Assembly: GCA_046565505.1 (NCBI GenBank)
Contig: JBKHYJ010000043.1
Location: forward strand, 62,001-126,000
Origin: JBKHYJ01 sp046565505
GTDB lineage: Bacteria; Acidobacteriota; Blastocatellia; UBA7656
Length of the DNA: 64,000 nt
Direction of reading: 5' to 3'
The translations under genes and the position numbers were made by a program. Position 1 is the stretch's first letter; each line of letters opens with the position of its first letter. The notes beneath the pieces are model-generated. The model ran no database searches. It saw only the letters and a list, made by a program, of their open reading frames with translations, and was not told the DNA's origin. Shown here one piece after another: positions 54,491-63,438 of the stretch.

Positions 54491-55200
54491 ATTTTCTCGT
54501 TGATGAAACTTATTGGGCAGCACAGAGATCGCCGGACATAACGGCCGACAGGGCGCGACATATATCACACCGGAGTGGCGAATGCAATTCAAGGCTTCAG
54601 CTTTATTATTAATTCAGCAGCCCGCTTGGCTGTGTGCATAGCATAGCCGTATCCGCGCTCCTGTGCCCTCTCGCTTTCAACTATTAACCGCTGTGCGGTG
54701 AGATCAACAGACCATCTTCATGGCGTTGCGACCACTTCTTGAGCGCGCCAAGTGTGACTTCATCAGTTCGAACACTTAGAGCGGCACCGGCTATTTCAAG
54801 GCTTGAGGCTTCGAAGCACTCGTTGAGCCGGTCTGAGTCTTTGAGTCTTGAATGGGAGGCGCCTAATACAGCGTCGATGAACGCTCTGACCGTGGGCAGC
54901 CTGATTCTATAAGCAAGCCGTTTACAGCGTCTGTGGACTGGCTTATGAGCCTTTCGGCTGAATGCAGAGGCTCCTGTGATTCTTCGCTGCGCTGCCCAGT
55001 CTGTTGCCTGAAGAAGTTGCGGGCCGATACTCAGTTGACCCGTCTTTCTGGTGTGGGGATAGTGGCCATGACAGTCCTCTTATCGGGGTGGTCGCCCTCT
55101 AACCAGGGGCTGGAGAGCCGGGGACGCTGCAAAAGTTACCGGCTCTCATGGTTCAACCGCTTCATTCAGTTCTCATAATTCCTTCGTAGCTGCAAACATA
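54491..55200. other. Intergenic region with a start-less open frame
   Basis: About 700 bases without a confident gene. On the minus strand, 54684-55079 stays open for 131 codons (containing RLNECFEASSLEIAGAALSVR and ending in PHSG) but has no ATG, GTG or TTG that I can find, so it may be a gene remnant or chance. No ribosome-binding site or RNA is seen. Confidence 0.4.
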
Positions 55201-56079
55201 TTATCCCTTAATCTTAATTCTGGTTTGATTTGTAGTCTCATACTTAGTCCCCTTGGTTTCAGGCATACTCAATATAAATGTTTGCGCATGGCCTATCAGA
55301 GCAGCTAGGAAACTACGAAAACTTAGATCTTCCGTTGGCTCTGTGATCCTTGTATCCATACCTCTCGTTGCTAATAACAAACATGTCGAAGTATAAAAAC
55401 GTTCGAGCTTCAGCCGCCGACACAGAATCATATAGCGCCTGCTATATGACATGGCATCGTACTTGACCTTTTTCCTCTTTCCTTTTCCCGTTTCGATGGG
55501 CCCATCCTTGAATATAGGATCTACGGGGAAGAACGGCTCCCTCGGGCAGCCGGGGGTATGAACTTTATCGCAGTCTTCCAGGAGAAGAAGGTATCCCAGA
55601 AAGGGTTGTGGTCCCTTTCCGAATCGCTCTTCGCGGTAGGCTTTCCATATATCCTCCGCGTTGCCTATGGCCTCTTCGGCTCTGTTGTTCGCGTTGTTAC
55701 CGAAAGAAGGTCCTATGTGGCTCTTAAACTCGATTGCGGCAACAAGCTGGCCGCGAGAGATGACGATCATATCCCACTGCTTCTCAGGCCTATAATATCC
55801 AGGTAATTCGAGTTGCCGCTTGCTCTTTTTAGTCTCAACGTCTTCAGCCTTTCCAATAGTGATCGACAGATCGGGCAGCCCCGTACTGCTTAGGATTTCG
55901 GAGACCAGTCTCTCAAGGGCCACCATATGCCCGCCTCCGGTGACTTCGCTTCTGGTCCCCTTATCTTGAGTACCCTTGTCTTTCTGCTTGTTCTGTTGTG
56001 CAATGCGAGCGTCCCAGAAGTACTGGATGGCAGCTCTCAGCTTATCGTCAAGCCCTTCAAATAAGGTCTCTATTTCCAA
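55201..56079 (-). CDS. XhoI/PaeR7I-type restriction endonuclease
   Basis: A 292-residue type II endonuclease. QLELPGYYRPEKQWDMIVI, then GQLVAAIEFKSHIGPSFGNNANNRAEEAIGNAEDIWKAYREERFG closely follow XhoI and PaeR7I. The PD-(D/E)XK residues are Asp103, Glu117 and Lys119. These enzymes cut CTCGAG, so that is the expected target; it is inferred by similarity. The gene is 11 bases downstream of the methyltransferase gene. Confidence 0.92.
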   Translation of the reverse strand: MEIETLFEGLDDKLRAAIQYFWDARIAQQNKQKDKGTQDKGTRSEVTGGGHMVALERLVSEILSSTGLPDLSITIGKAEDVETKKSKRQLELPGYYRPEKQWDMIVISRGQLVAAIEFKSHIGPSFGNNANNRAEEAIGNAEDIWKAYREERFGKGPQPFLGYLLLLEDCDKVHTPGCPREPFFPVDPIFKDGPIETGKGKRKKVKYDAMSYSRRYMILCRRLKLERFYTSTCLLLATRGMDTRITEPTEDLSFRSFLAALIGHAQTFILSMPETKGTKYETTNQTRIKIKG

Positions 56080-56090
56080 CCCATCTCTCC

Positions 56091-57776
56091 TTAAGCTGGA
56101 ATGCAGTCGATCCCATAGATCTCAAGAGCCGTTTTGGTAGCAAGACCTACGTCCCGCTCCCTAAATGCTTTTTCAAGATTCTCTGCCTGTTTCTTAGATA
56201 CAGCCTCTATATCAGGAACGCGAACACGACGGAGGTACTGCGCCTGCATCCGCAAGTAGCCTCCGCGCATCTTCACCCCGTAGCACTCGACAAAAAACTT
56301 GCCTACATCACTAATTAGCAACGCACCTAAAACTTCCAAATTCCACGTCCGGGATTTAACAAAATACAAATTGTGGTGGGGGTACGTTTCCCCCTTATCG
56401 AGGACGGCGTGAATGGTATTCTTGATGTCAGGAAGATAGAGCTTGTGTTTCGTCAAAAGCGAGCCATCTATTCGATCTATAGTTTTATACCAGGCTTTTG
56501 GATTTTTTTTGGCAACGTTGCGCCCTCGAAGGCGTTGCTCATTTGTTTCGTAATATCTCTTCAGTTTCGGGTACTGATCTAAACTGACCAGGCCTTCATC
56601 ATTCCATGGATTGATCAAATAAAACCCCGACCAATTGAGCGTACCTGTTTTTATATCGTCGGTTAGTGCCAACGGAAGGAGGCGATCTTCCTCAACTAAA
56701 CTTGGATTGTCGGTGATGTAAACACCGTCCGCACCGGTGGCAACACCGATTCCAACTCGGGTCCCTGTGTCTTCTGACTCTAAGAGGGGGAAGTCTCGCT
56801 CTAACCTCTTCAGCAGTTCGAGCCGGTCTGGTGATGCACAAGGCCATGGGTCAGCTGAAGTAAACCATGTTTCGGTGCGATAAGCCCGCAGCCGCTTCGT
56901 GTGAATTGATTCCTGGCCATTAAGTCGAAGTTGATGAATCGCCCAGGATAGATTCTCCGCTCCTGTTTGATCGATATCTGGGCTCGCGCTGGCAACAATG
57001 GCGCGCCCTTGCTGCTCACGCCGAATGATTGTTACTGCAGGATAACTGTCGACCGCAGTCTCGAATGCTTCGGCCTGGTGCATCTCGATGATCGTATCAA
57101 CGCTGTAGCCCGAGGTTATAAACCGTCGCAGTTCCTTCCCATATTGATTGAGCATCCATCGGTCAGCACATATGAAAGCGCATACTCCGTTTTCTTTAAG
57201 CTGCCGCAAAGCGGCTTCGTAAAAGGCTACATAGATGTCGGCGCGGCCAGTCATAGTATGAAACAGTTTTCTGTAGAGTAGATTATCTTTATTAGGAATA
57301 TCTTCGAGCCGTATGTAAGGCGGGTTGCCAATCACAAAATCTGCCTGCATCTCATCTAGTAGTCCATCGCTGCCGTCCCCAGCAGTTCCCGTTCTGTTGA
57401 TTTGCCCGCCGACTTCCAACAGGTAATTCTTCTCTCGTATCCATCTCCTAGTTAATTGCCCCGCTACGTCCGCCGGAATGGCTAGGGCAAGGAGCTTAGT
57501 AATAACAGACTGCCGGGCGCACTCGGCAGTTGAAGAATCTAATTCGTATGCTCTGATCGAGGATAGACAATCCATAAAGGGCCGTTTCTGTGTTCGACAG
57601 GATTTGATAAGACGTTCGACCATTCCTTTCAGGAAAGACCCGCTGCCTGCTGCTGGCTCGACCGCAATCATATCGACTAGATTAATATCAGCAGTGTATC
57701 CCGCCAGGTCTAGTATCAACTCCACGACCCAGGGGAGCGTGTATACCGCATCAGATGTGGTAGTCTTGGCAACCAT
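56091..57776 (-). CDS. N6-adenine DNA methyltransferase, partner of the XhoI-like enzyme
   Basis: A 561-residue class I methyltransferase with the SAM site VEPAAGSGSF (39-48) and the catalytic NPPY (151-154, VIGNPPYIRLEDIP) of N6-adenine enzymes. The long C-terminal half should recognise the target. Its length and its endonuclease partner match M.PaeR7I/M.XhoI-type enzymes, expected to methylate the adenine of CTCGAG and protect the host. No other domains are seen. Confidence 0.92.
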   Translation of the reverse strand: MVAKTTTSDAVYTLPWVVELILDLAGYTADINLVDMIAVEPAAGSGSFLKGMVERLIKSCRTQKRPFMDCLSSIRAYELDSSTAECARQSVITKLLALAIPADVAGQLTRRWIREKNYLLEVGGQINRTGTAGDGSDGLLDEMQADFVIGNPPYIRLEDIPNKDNLLYRKLFHTMTGRADIYVAFYEAALRQLKENGVCAFICADRWMLNQYGKELRRFITSGYSVDTIIEMHQAEAFETAVDSYPAVTIIRREQQGRAIVASASPDIDQTGAENLSWAIHQLRLNGQESIHTKRLRAYRTETWFTSADPWPCASPDRLELLKRLERDFPLLESEDTGTRVGIGVATGADGVYITDNPSLVEEDRLLPLALTDDIKTGTLNWSGFYLINPWNDEGLVSLDQYPKLKRYYETNEQRLRGRNVAKKNPKAWYKTIDRIDGSLLTKHKLYLPDIKNTIHAVLDKGETYPHHNLYFVKSRTWNLEVLGALLISDVGKFFVECYGVKMRGGYLRMQAQYLRRVRVPDIEAVSKKQAENLEKAFRERDVGLATKTALEIYGIDCIPA

Positions 57777-57820
57777 ACTTCTATTAGCTCACAGCCTAGG
57801 CTCTAGCGGGGTTCCCTGCC

Positions 57821-59845
57821 TCAATCCCATCTCTCCGCCGAATAGATCTCTTGCTGCCTCTTACGCTCCTTCGTAGGGTTCTGTAAATAGTTAATCAAAT
57901 CTTTTAGGATAACAGCTTCGAATACAGGCACCCCCGACATTGAGTGGATAAAAGAATGCGTTGTACCATGGATACGGCGATGGTGCGTATTATCAGGATC
58001 CAGGTAGGAGATTGTATCAAACATCTGTTTCCATCTCGTTCCTATATCCCAAACAACAGCCAACCCAATATCGCCGGCATTCTTAATCTCTCCCTGAATC
58101 TCCTCGATGAGTCCATCAAGCGTGTACTTGTACTCGAGTACTTTGACAACGGTCTCTACTTTTTCCCTCCCATTAAACAACTCTTCATTGACACCTAAGG
58201 GATTTAAATCAGAGAGTATAAACCTTTCAAAAGGGGGATCCATTTTGATTCTAAAGAGGCCATCATACTGCTTATACTGACTACTCGAAATTAGTTGTAC
58301 TCCGCGCACTAGTCCCGACGAAAGCATTTGGTTAAATAATGCTACTACATCTTGCTCGACTATAGGCTCGGAACTGATAGCAAGCCTTTCTTGTGGCATA
58401 AAGAGACCGGTTCCAGTTACCTCCAGCGGAAATTGAGTTTCATGCTGTTCCTGTTTCTTTATCCAGTCACTCAATTTCAATTCATCATCAAACTCTTTTG
58501 CCCCGCCCGGTTTACGAAGCATATTGTATCGTCTGCGAAAAGCTGTCACCGCTGAGACTGAAAGTTTCTCAGCTACCCGCACCTGATTAGGTTGAAATCC
58601 CTTGCGTCCAAGGTCGGGTTCTGCATTCTCAAAATGAATTACGACATGGGCCATGTTTTGGTATCCAATATTATTGGTCATAGGTATCGTTAGAGGTAAG
58701 CCTTGTGGCATATTCTGAGTTGCAAGCTGAAGCCCACCTCGCAGTAGCCGGTTGTTAGCACGCAGACCAAGTTGCTTATCATTGAAGTAATCCCAAAGGT
58801 CAGTTGAATATGCTAGGAAGATATAGAGCCTTATACTTAACTCACGCGCCAGATTCTGTTCATCTTCGTCAAGTCTAGGCTTAATCGGACAATCGCTCTT
58901 ATTATCTAGAATTTCTTTTATTGGCCATTCTCCCCAAAGACCATTGAGCTTCCGAAATCTAGCAGGAGGACTGCTTACATCCTGGCCATTGGCTATCCGC
59001 TTCTTTTGATCTGCGAGGAAGTCCCGCAGATCAGCAGTATTTTTTATCACCTCCTGGGGGTAAAGATATCGCGGCTCATTGATCGTTGCTTTGGTTCTTT
59101 CACTGGTTGTCGGATGAACCACCTCAAGTTCTATTTGCACTTTAGGAGCCTTTTCAGAACACAAGTATATTCCTCCAAGCGGCGTTGTAGCGCGTAGTAC
59201 TGCTAGCCAGTTTTCCGCAGCTGTAGCACCGACCCATCCGAGATTCTTAGGACGAATATCTTTTCCAATAAGCTGAACTGTAACTGATGTGCCGCGATCA
59301 ATTATGTTGAAAGGTGCATGCGATGGGATCGAATATTCGAATTTGGGCCGCAAGACAGAATTAGTTCTGTCTTCTACCCATTCTCGTCCTCGGCGCAATA
59401 AACCGGAATAAGACTTGCCTTCAAACTTTGTGGCTACTTCTAGATGATTAAAGCCATAGCCTAGGTATGTTGCCCCGACTCCTTTGCAGCCTCTTGAATT
59501 AGTACCTTGTTTAAACGAAAGACTTGGTTTTAAGAACTGCTTAAACTGGCCTAGCTCCATCCCTAATCCATTGTCAGTGATTGAAACACTATTCTGCTTC
59601 ATATCCACAGTAAGCCATATCTTAGGGCTATAGTCAGATGCGGTATCTTCCAAAGCGCGGCGTTCAACGGCATCAAGGGCATTTTGAAGCAACTCTGAAA
59701 AAAGGTCATAGTAACCGGTGTAGCTTTTCAAAATATTACGGATTTCGCGGCGTTGGGCAGCTATAACAATTTCGGGATCAGAATCGCCTGTATCAAGTGG
59801 ATCCCACGTCTCCATAGGCTCAGGCTGGATAGCTTGAATTTTCAT
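57821..59845 (-). CDS. GHKL (HSP90/MutL/MORC-like) ATPase
   Basis: A 674-residue protein with an N-terminal ATP-binding GHKL fold. The N box is ELLQNALDAVE (Glu51, Asn55), the G1 box is DNGLGM (91-96) and the G2 box is GCKGVGATYLGYG (119-131). GHKL proteins of this kind have been noted beside restriction-modification genes and are thought related to eukaryotic MORC ATPases. The rest is unlike MutL or topoisomerase VI that I can recognise. It lies 44 bases upstream of the methyltransferase gene on the same strand. Confidence 0.82.
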   Translation of the reverse strand: MKIQAIQPEPMETWDPLDTGDSDPEIVIAAQRREIRNILKSYTGYYDLFSELLQNALDAVERRALEDTASDYSPKIWLTVDMKQNSVSITDNGLGMELGQFKQFLKPSLSFKQGTNSRGCKGVGATYLGYGFNHLEVATKFEGKSYSGLLRRGREWVEDRTNSVLRPKFEYSIPSHAPFNIIDRGTSVTVQLIGKDIRPKNLGWVGATAAENWLAVLRATTPLGGIYLCSEKAPKVQIELEVVHPTTSERTKATINEPRYLYPQEVIKNTADLRDFLADQKKRIANGQDVSSPPARFRKLNGLWGEWPIKEILDNKSDCPIKPRLDEDEQNLARELSIRLYIFLAYSTDLWDYFNDKQLGLRANNRLLRGGLQLATQNMPQGLPLTIPMTNNIGYQNMAHVVIHFENAEPDLGRKGFQPNQVRVAEKLSVSAVTAFRRRYNMLRKPGGAKEFDDELKLSDWIKKQEQHETQFPLEVTGTGLFMPQERLAISSEPIVEQDVVALFNQMLSSGLVRGVQLISSSQYKQYDGLFRIKMDPPFERFILSDLNPLGVNEELFNGREKVETVVKVLEYKYTLDGLIEEIQGEIKNAGDIGLAVVWDIGTRWKQMFDTISYLDPDNTHHRRIHGTTHSFIHSMSGVPVFEAVILKDLINYLQNPTKERKRQQEIYSAERWD

Positions 59846-59948
59846 TTTATAAGTACCCCTTTCTTGTATTTCTGAGTTAAACCAGGCAACTCAATTCGTG
59901 GGCCAGCTTAATATCCTTGTAAACTGAAACGCATGAAGTCTATTTCTC

Positions 59949-60200
59949 TCACTTAGCTTTTTCCTTCTCTTCTTTCGGCTTCGGAGGCCTTCCGCGTCCA
60001 GGGTTCTTGTAGTCTCTTAGGTCGCTTTCGGGTATAACCCAATATTCGCCAATGGGCGTACTTTCTTTTCGAGCGTTTGGAAATCGTTTCGCCCTTTCAG
60101 CCTCATCACTCAGCCAAACACGTATGCTTGATTCCGATGCTCCGGTCACTTGCGCGGCTTCGCGTATTGTGTACATCTTATCATCTTTCCTCTTTGCCAT
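59949..60200 (-). CDS. Small HTH protein with AT-hook-like tail
   Basis: An 83-residue DNA-binding protein. MYTIREAAQVTGASESSIRVWLSDEAER is an excisionase/MerR-type helix-turn-helix, and the tail GRGRPPKPKEEKEK resembles an AT-hook. It may regulate the restriction-modification and GHKL genes that follow, like a controller protein. The ATG at 60200 is chosen; a GTG nine bases earlier and an ATG eight codons later are alternatives. Confidence 0.72.
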   Translation of the reverse strand: MAKRKDDKMYTIREAAQVTGASESSIRVWLSDEAERAKRFPNARKESTPIGEYWVIPESDLRDYKNPGRGRPPKPKEEKEKAK

Positions 60201-60609
60201 GTGCGCCACTCTAGCTTACATAGGCACATACCATCAAGCAGGATTGTAGCACCGGTATTAGATAACTTTTTAGAAAAAATAGCAGCCCTATATATTTTTA
60301 GGTTGATGAAAAATTAGCACCTATGCTATATTAATATTATTCAATAAGAAGCTCTTTGAAAACTGAGTTCGAAGCCGAAAGGGTATGGTGAGATTTTCTG
60401 CTGTGCCGAGTAGACGAGGTGGGCAAAGCGAGACGGAGTAAGAGACTCACTCGGCGACAGACGCAATCATAAGAAGTCAGGTGCGACAGTTTCTAATCAC
60501 TCAAGAGTGGGCCACGTATACTAATCAAGCTGGTATGGTTACGGCCTGCCCAATAGATTCAACAATCAGGAGTAAAGCATGTATGATTCGACTGAGCAAG
60601 CCGTGTTTA
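60201..60609. other. Intergenic region with possible structured RNA
   Basis: About 410 bases. The left part (60260-60340) is very A/T-rich, with TATATTTTTAGG and CTATATTAATATTAT. From 60350 the sequence is G/A-rich, and GCCGAGT (60405-60411) can pair with ACTCGGC (60449-60455), enclosing a purine-rich loop. A 22-codon frame at 60579-60647 has AGGAG before its ATG but overlaps the next gene. Confidence 0.35.
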
Positions 60610-60921
60610 CTACTTCCCGCCGAAGCGCATCCATAGCAGCAGTATGAATGCGAGCATCATCACACCAGCGCCACTATCAATCGAAGTGGCTGATGTGGTA
60701 GTATCGCGGCCACTGGCGACGGTTGCCGACTGACTATTACCGCATTCGCCAGTCTCAGTTATGCAATCGGGATCGCCACAGGTGCAGTATGCACCACCCA
60801 TTAATGTTCTGCCAGCATAGGCAACCATCGAAGCAGACGGGCCTGTAGGTTGGTGGTTACTGACGCTCACCATAAATGGCGAGGCTAGGACGATGAACAT
60901 CACACAGAGTAGTCGTTTCAT
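60610..60921 (-). CDS. Small Cys-rich exported protein with C-terminal membrane tail
   Basis: A 103-residue protein with a signal peptide (MKRLLCVMFIVLASPFMVSVS), a short Cys cluster CTCGDPDCITETGECG, a Thr/Ser-rich stretch and a hydrophobic C-terminal segment GVMMLAFILLLWMRFGGK ending in basic residues. That three-part end recalls C-terminal sorting signals (CTERM-like), though no known signature is complete. The ATG at 60921 is chosen because TTGGAGG lies 5 bases before it; the longer frame upstream is not credible. Confidence 0.6.
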   Translation of the reverse strand: MKRLLCVMFIVLASPFMVSVSNHQPTGPSASMVAYAGRTLMGGAYCTCGDPDCITETGECGNSQSATVASGRDTTTSATSIDSGAGVMMLAFILLLWMRFGGK

Positions 60922-61858
60922 AGAAGCCTCCAATCTTAGTAGTACCGCTTGGCTGATAGCGTGCGGTCCGCCGCGATTATATCCCTTAATCATTTCGGCC
61001 AACTTTATTAACTCATCCCAAATACATGCGCAGCTTGTTAGATTTTTGAGAATAGCTGAGATTGCGTATGGGCAGCGCAATGTTGAAATCTTAGAGCAAG
61101 CGGGACAGCATCTAATTAGGTTGCCGCTACAACAAGCGTCTGATGCAGGAATGTACTTTCTGGCAATGGCTGCCAGGCGGCAGGGGCGCAGAGAAGAAGC
61201 GCGAGCGATGCTACAGCAAGTTGCTGCATCAGGCACACCAAGATTCGTAGCAAGAGCGATTCAGGCGTTAGGTACAATTGAACATGAAGAGAACCGACTG
61301 GATGAGGCGCTACACCTGTACGTTAAGGCGGCGAGCATAGCAAGCGAGGCGGATAGCGCCGCTTTTATAAATGCCCAATTTCAATTCTCATCAATCAAAA
61401 GCTTAGCCGGAGATCATCAGCACTCACTAGACGATCTAGAAAAGCTATGGTCGTATGTGAGAGTGGTGGCTCGTGACTATCAACATATATTCTTCGCTTA
61501 CCACAATGAACTTGCCTATGAATTAGTACAAGTAGGTAAATTTGCTGTAGCTCAGCAAGTAATTCAGGTAGCCATCAACTCCCCACTTGTAGATAAGTAC
61601 CCGGAGTGGCAGGAGACTGCCGCTGATATTCAACAGCAGGTCAGCCGCCCTTTCATTATCGCTGTCCCTGCGATTGAAAAGGAAAAGCCCGCACAAGAAT
61701 CTAAATCAGTTCGTTTAAGCTGTATCTTTGCGGATCAACCAGGCCGAAGAGCTTTCAATCAACGACCCACCATCAGAGACAACCAAATCACTTTTCATAT
61801 CGCTTCTGAATGGGTGAAGCTTTGCACCCCCATTCGCGCGCCAACAACCATTTCCTGA
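60893..61858 (+). CDS. TPR-repeat protein (start uncertain)
   Basis: Up to 321 residues. From about residue 45 the sequence forms helical pairs with TPR character: SDAGMYFLAMAARRQGRREEARAMLQQVA, ARAIQALGTIEHEENRLDEALHLYVKAASIA and HNELAYELVQVGKFAVAQQVIQVAI. TPRs mediate protein contacts. The first ATG overlaps the divergent Cys-rich gene by 29 bases, and the first 40 residues look unlike TPR; a TTG at 61046 is another possible start. The two divergent genes may share a control region. Confidence 0.65.
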   Translation: MNITQSSRFIEASNLSSTAWLIACGPPRLYPLIISANFINSSQIHAQLVRFLRIAEIAYGQRNVEILEQAGQHLIRLPLQQASDAGMYFLAMAARRQGRREEARAMLQQVAASGTPRFVARAIQALGTIEHEENRLDEALHLYVKAASIASEADSAAFINAQFQFSSIKSLAGDHQHSLDDLEKLWSYVRVVARDYQHIFFAYHNELAYELVQVGKFAVAQQVIQVAINSPLVDKYPEWQETAADIQQQVSRPFIIAVPAIEKEKPAQESKSVRLSCIFADQPGRRAFNQRPTIRDNQITFHIASEWVKLCTPIRAPTTIS

Positions 61859-61972
61859 AGTAAGCCACCAATCAGATTAATAAGATGACTGGCCGGAGCT
61901 TGTCACGCCACCCGTGTCCACAGCCCCGGCCACCTCCAGCACACGGGTAGCGTGTGCCGAAAGGATATTTGT

Positions 61973-62335
61973 ATGCAATCACAAAGTACCGATCAATTAC
62001 AAGATCGTTCTGATCAGGTTCTCTCTTTAGAGCAAGCAGAAGAACTGATCTTCGCTCTAGGCAGTCCCGACCCCATCTCAGTAATCAAGCTCCTGCTACC
62101 TTTGAAGAGGCTCACGAAAGAGCCAATGGTGGAGGCTGCTATGTACCAGATAATGGGCGCAGCCTTCAGTCTGTCTGTCTGTTATTCGGATGCTTTGGAG
62201 GAGTACATAGCAGCAATCGAGGAAGGGCGAGATCCTGACGAGGAAGCACGCGAACGGCTCCAAAGACAAAAGGCCGAAGCGGGGCAAATACTGAATGCCG
62301 CAGATGAAGGCGCGGAAGAAGGGAGGGAGCAATGA
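61973..62335 (+). CDS. Hypothetical helical protein, first gene of a small operon
   Basis: A 120-residue protein of unknown function. It is helical and acidic at the C terminus (EEGRDPDEEARERLQRQKAEAGQ). The middle (LIFALGSPDPISVIKLLLPLKRLTKEPMVEAAMYQIMG) could be a repeat-type helical pair. The ATG at 61973 is chosen because AAAGGA lies 7 bases before it. Its stop overlaps the next gene as ATGA. Confidence 0.65.
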   Translation: MQSQSTDQLQDRSDQVLSLEQAEELIFALGSPDPISVIKLLLPLKRLTKEPMVEAAMYQIMGAAFSLSVCYSDALEEYIAAIEEGRDPDEEARERLQRQKAEAGQILNAADEGAEEGREQ

Positions 62336-62505
62336 GCGAAGACAAAGAGCCGGAAGTAGACGCAACGACGCGAGGCAGCAAGCGAGTGCTTGTGAAGAGG
62401 ATCAAAGCAGCATTGCTCGTGCTCAATCACAACTTGTCAGATGAAGCGAAGCTCGACGAGGTATTGGCTTTAGGACCGAACAAGGAGAGTGAAGCTAAAG
62501 AGTAA
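62332..62505 (+). CDS. Hypothetical 57-residue protein
   Basis: This small gene starts with ATGA overlapping the previous stop and has GGGAGGG just before it. The product (MSEDKEPEVDATTRGSKRVL) is charged, with a helix KRIKAALLVLNHNLSDEAKLDEVLA. The family is not recognised. It is followed by a clear terminator. Confidence 0.65.
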   Translation: MSEDKEPEVDATTRGSKRVLVKRIKAALLVLNHNLSDEAKLDEVLALGPNKESEAKE

Positions 62506-62514
62506 CAATCAGCC

Positions 62515-62537
62515 GGGGCCACGCTAGACGTGGCCCC
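62515..62537 (+). terminator. 9-bp GC hairpin terminating the small operon
   Basis: GGGGCCACG and CGTGGCCCC enclose CTAGA, 9 bases after the last stop. The tail lacks a long T-run, but position and strength suit a terminator. Confidence 0.7.
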
Positions 62538-62934
62538 ACACATATGAATTTACATGAATTCCTAAGCAGCAACCGCCCTTACGAGACTTGTTCGCGCCGT
62601 TCCCGTCACAACTCATACAAGTAAAATTCGATTCACAGAATTGACCGCCAGCGAGAGATGGGAGCAGGCTTGATGCTGTGGCAGGCTGAATTAGCAGCCT
62701 CGCGCGCGCGCATGGGGGGTGACATTCTTGACCCCTCTCTTTAACACAATTCTTACATATAATGGTTAAGACGATCTAAACAATAGTTTTGCATCCGATG
62801 TTATATTGAAAGCAATTCAACCAGGGCTGGGCGCTCAAAGTAGGGTGATTTTCGATGTTTTAGCAATATTCTTACTGAACCATTGTAAGAAAGAGATGTG
62901 TGTAGGAAAAGTAGATTCAAGGAGACATAAACGG
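62538..62934. other. Intergenic region, no gene recognised
   Basis: These 397 bases lie between the small operon and the convergent winged-helix gene. They include a short alternating GC run (CGCGCGCGCGC near 62702) and a TATAAT at about 62757-62762 without a well-spaced -35 box. I see no gene or clear RNA. Confidence 0.4.
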
Positions 62935-63255
62935 TTAACTGCTAGACGCTTTCAGTTTCAACGCTACGAGTTTACCTAGAACCGTCAGTTTTACCCGAAT
63001 AGTGCGCCTATTTGGGGCAACACGTTCGATAAGGCCACGTGATTCAAGCCTAGCGAGTGTACGCGAAATTGAGGAGCGCAATGATCTACTTACTGGCGCT
63101 ACATTCCAAATGATGCCTTGCTCAAGTGCCTCTAGCCCATACTGATCCATACGATGCTCAAGGGTTTCATTACGCTTTAAGAGCCATAACAATGTTCTAC
63201 GCTGTTGCTTACTTAACTTAGTGAGAGCCTCTTCAATTTGATCTTTTGAATCCAT
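62935..63255 (-). CDS. Winged-helix (MarR-like) regulator
   Basis: A 106-residue protein with helix-turn-helix and wing: LSKQQRRTLLWLLKRNETLEHR, then SISRTLARLESRGLIERVAPNRRTIRVKLTVLG. The order (helices, RTLARLESRGLI recognition region, beta wing) is that of MarR/wHTH proteins, though it is shorter than a full MarR dimer. Its target is unknown. Composition is A/T-richer than the core genes. Confidence 0.72.
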   Translation of the reverse strand: MDSKDQIEEALTKLSKQQRRTLLWLLKRNETLEHRMDQYGLEALEQGIIWNVAPVSRSLRSSISRTLARLESRGLIERVAPNRRTIRVKLTVLGKLVALKLKASSS

Positions 63256-63438
63256 TCCCAGAAATAATCACTTTGTAGCGCATGCCAGTTTCAGATACTT
63301 CGATCTTCCTTGTTTTACCTCACATAATCCGCGACACGGCGACCGGATGTGCTGCCAGATATGATGGCAGGGCGCCTATACCCATCATTTTGATGGCTAA
63401 AGAGAATCGGTCCGATTGGTCACGATCTGATTTGACGG

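Noticed and set aside
54933..55178. Plus-strand frame of 81 codons
   Set aside because: Poor codon bias, no ribosome-binding site, no motif.
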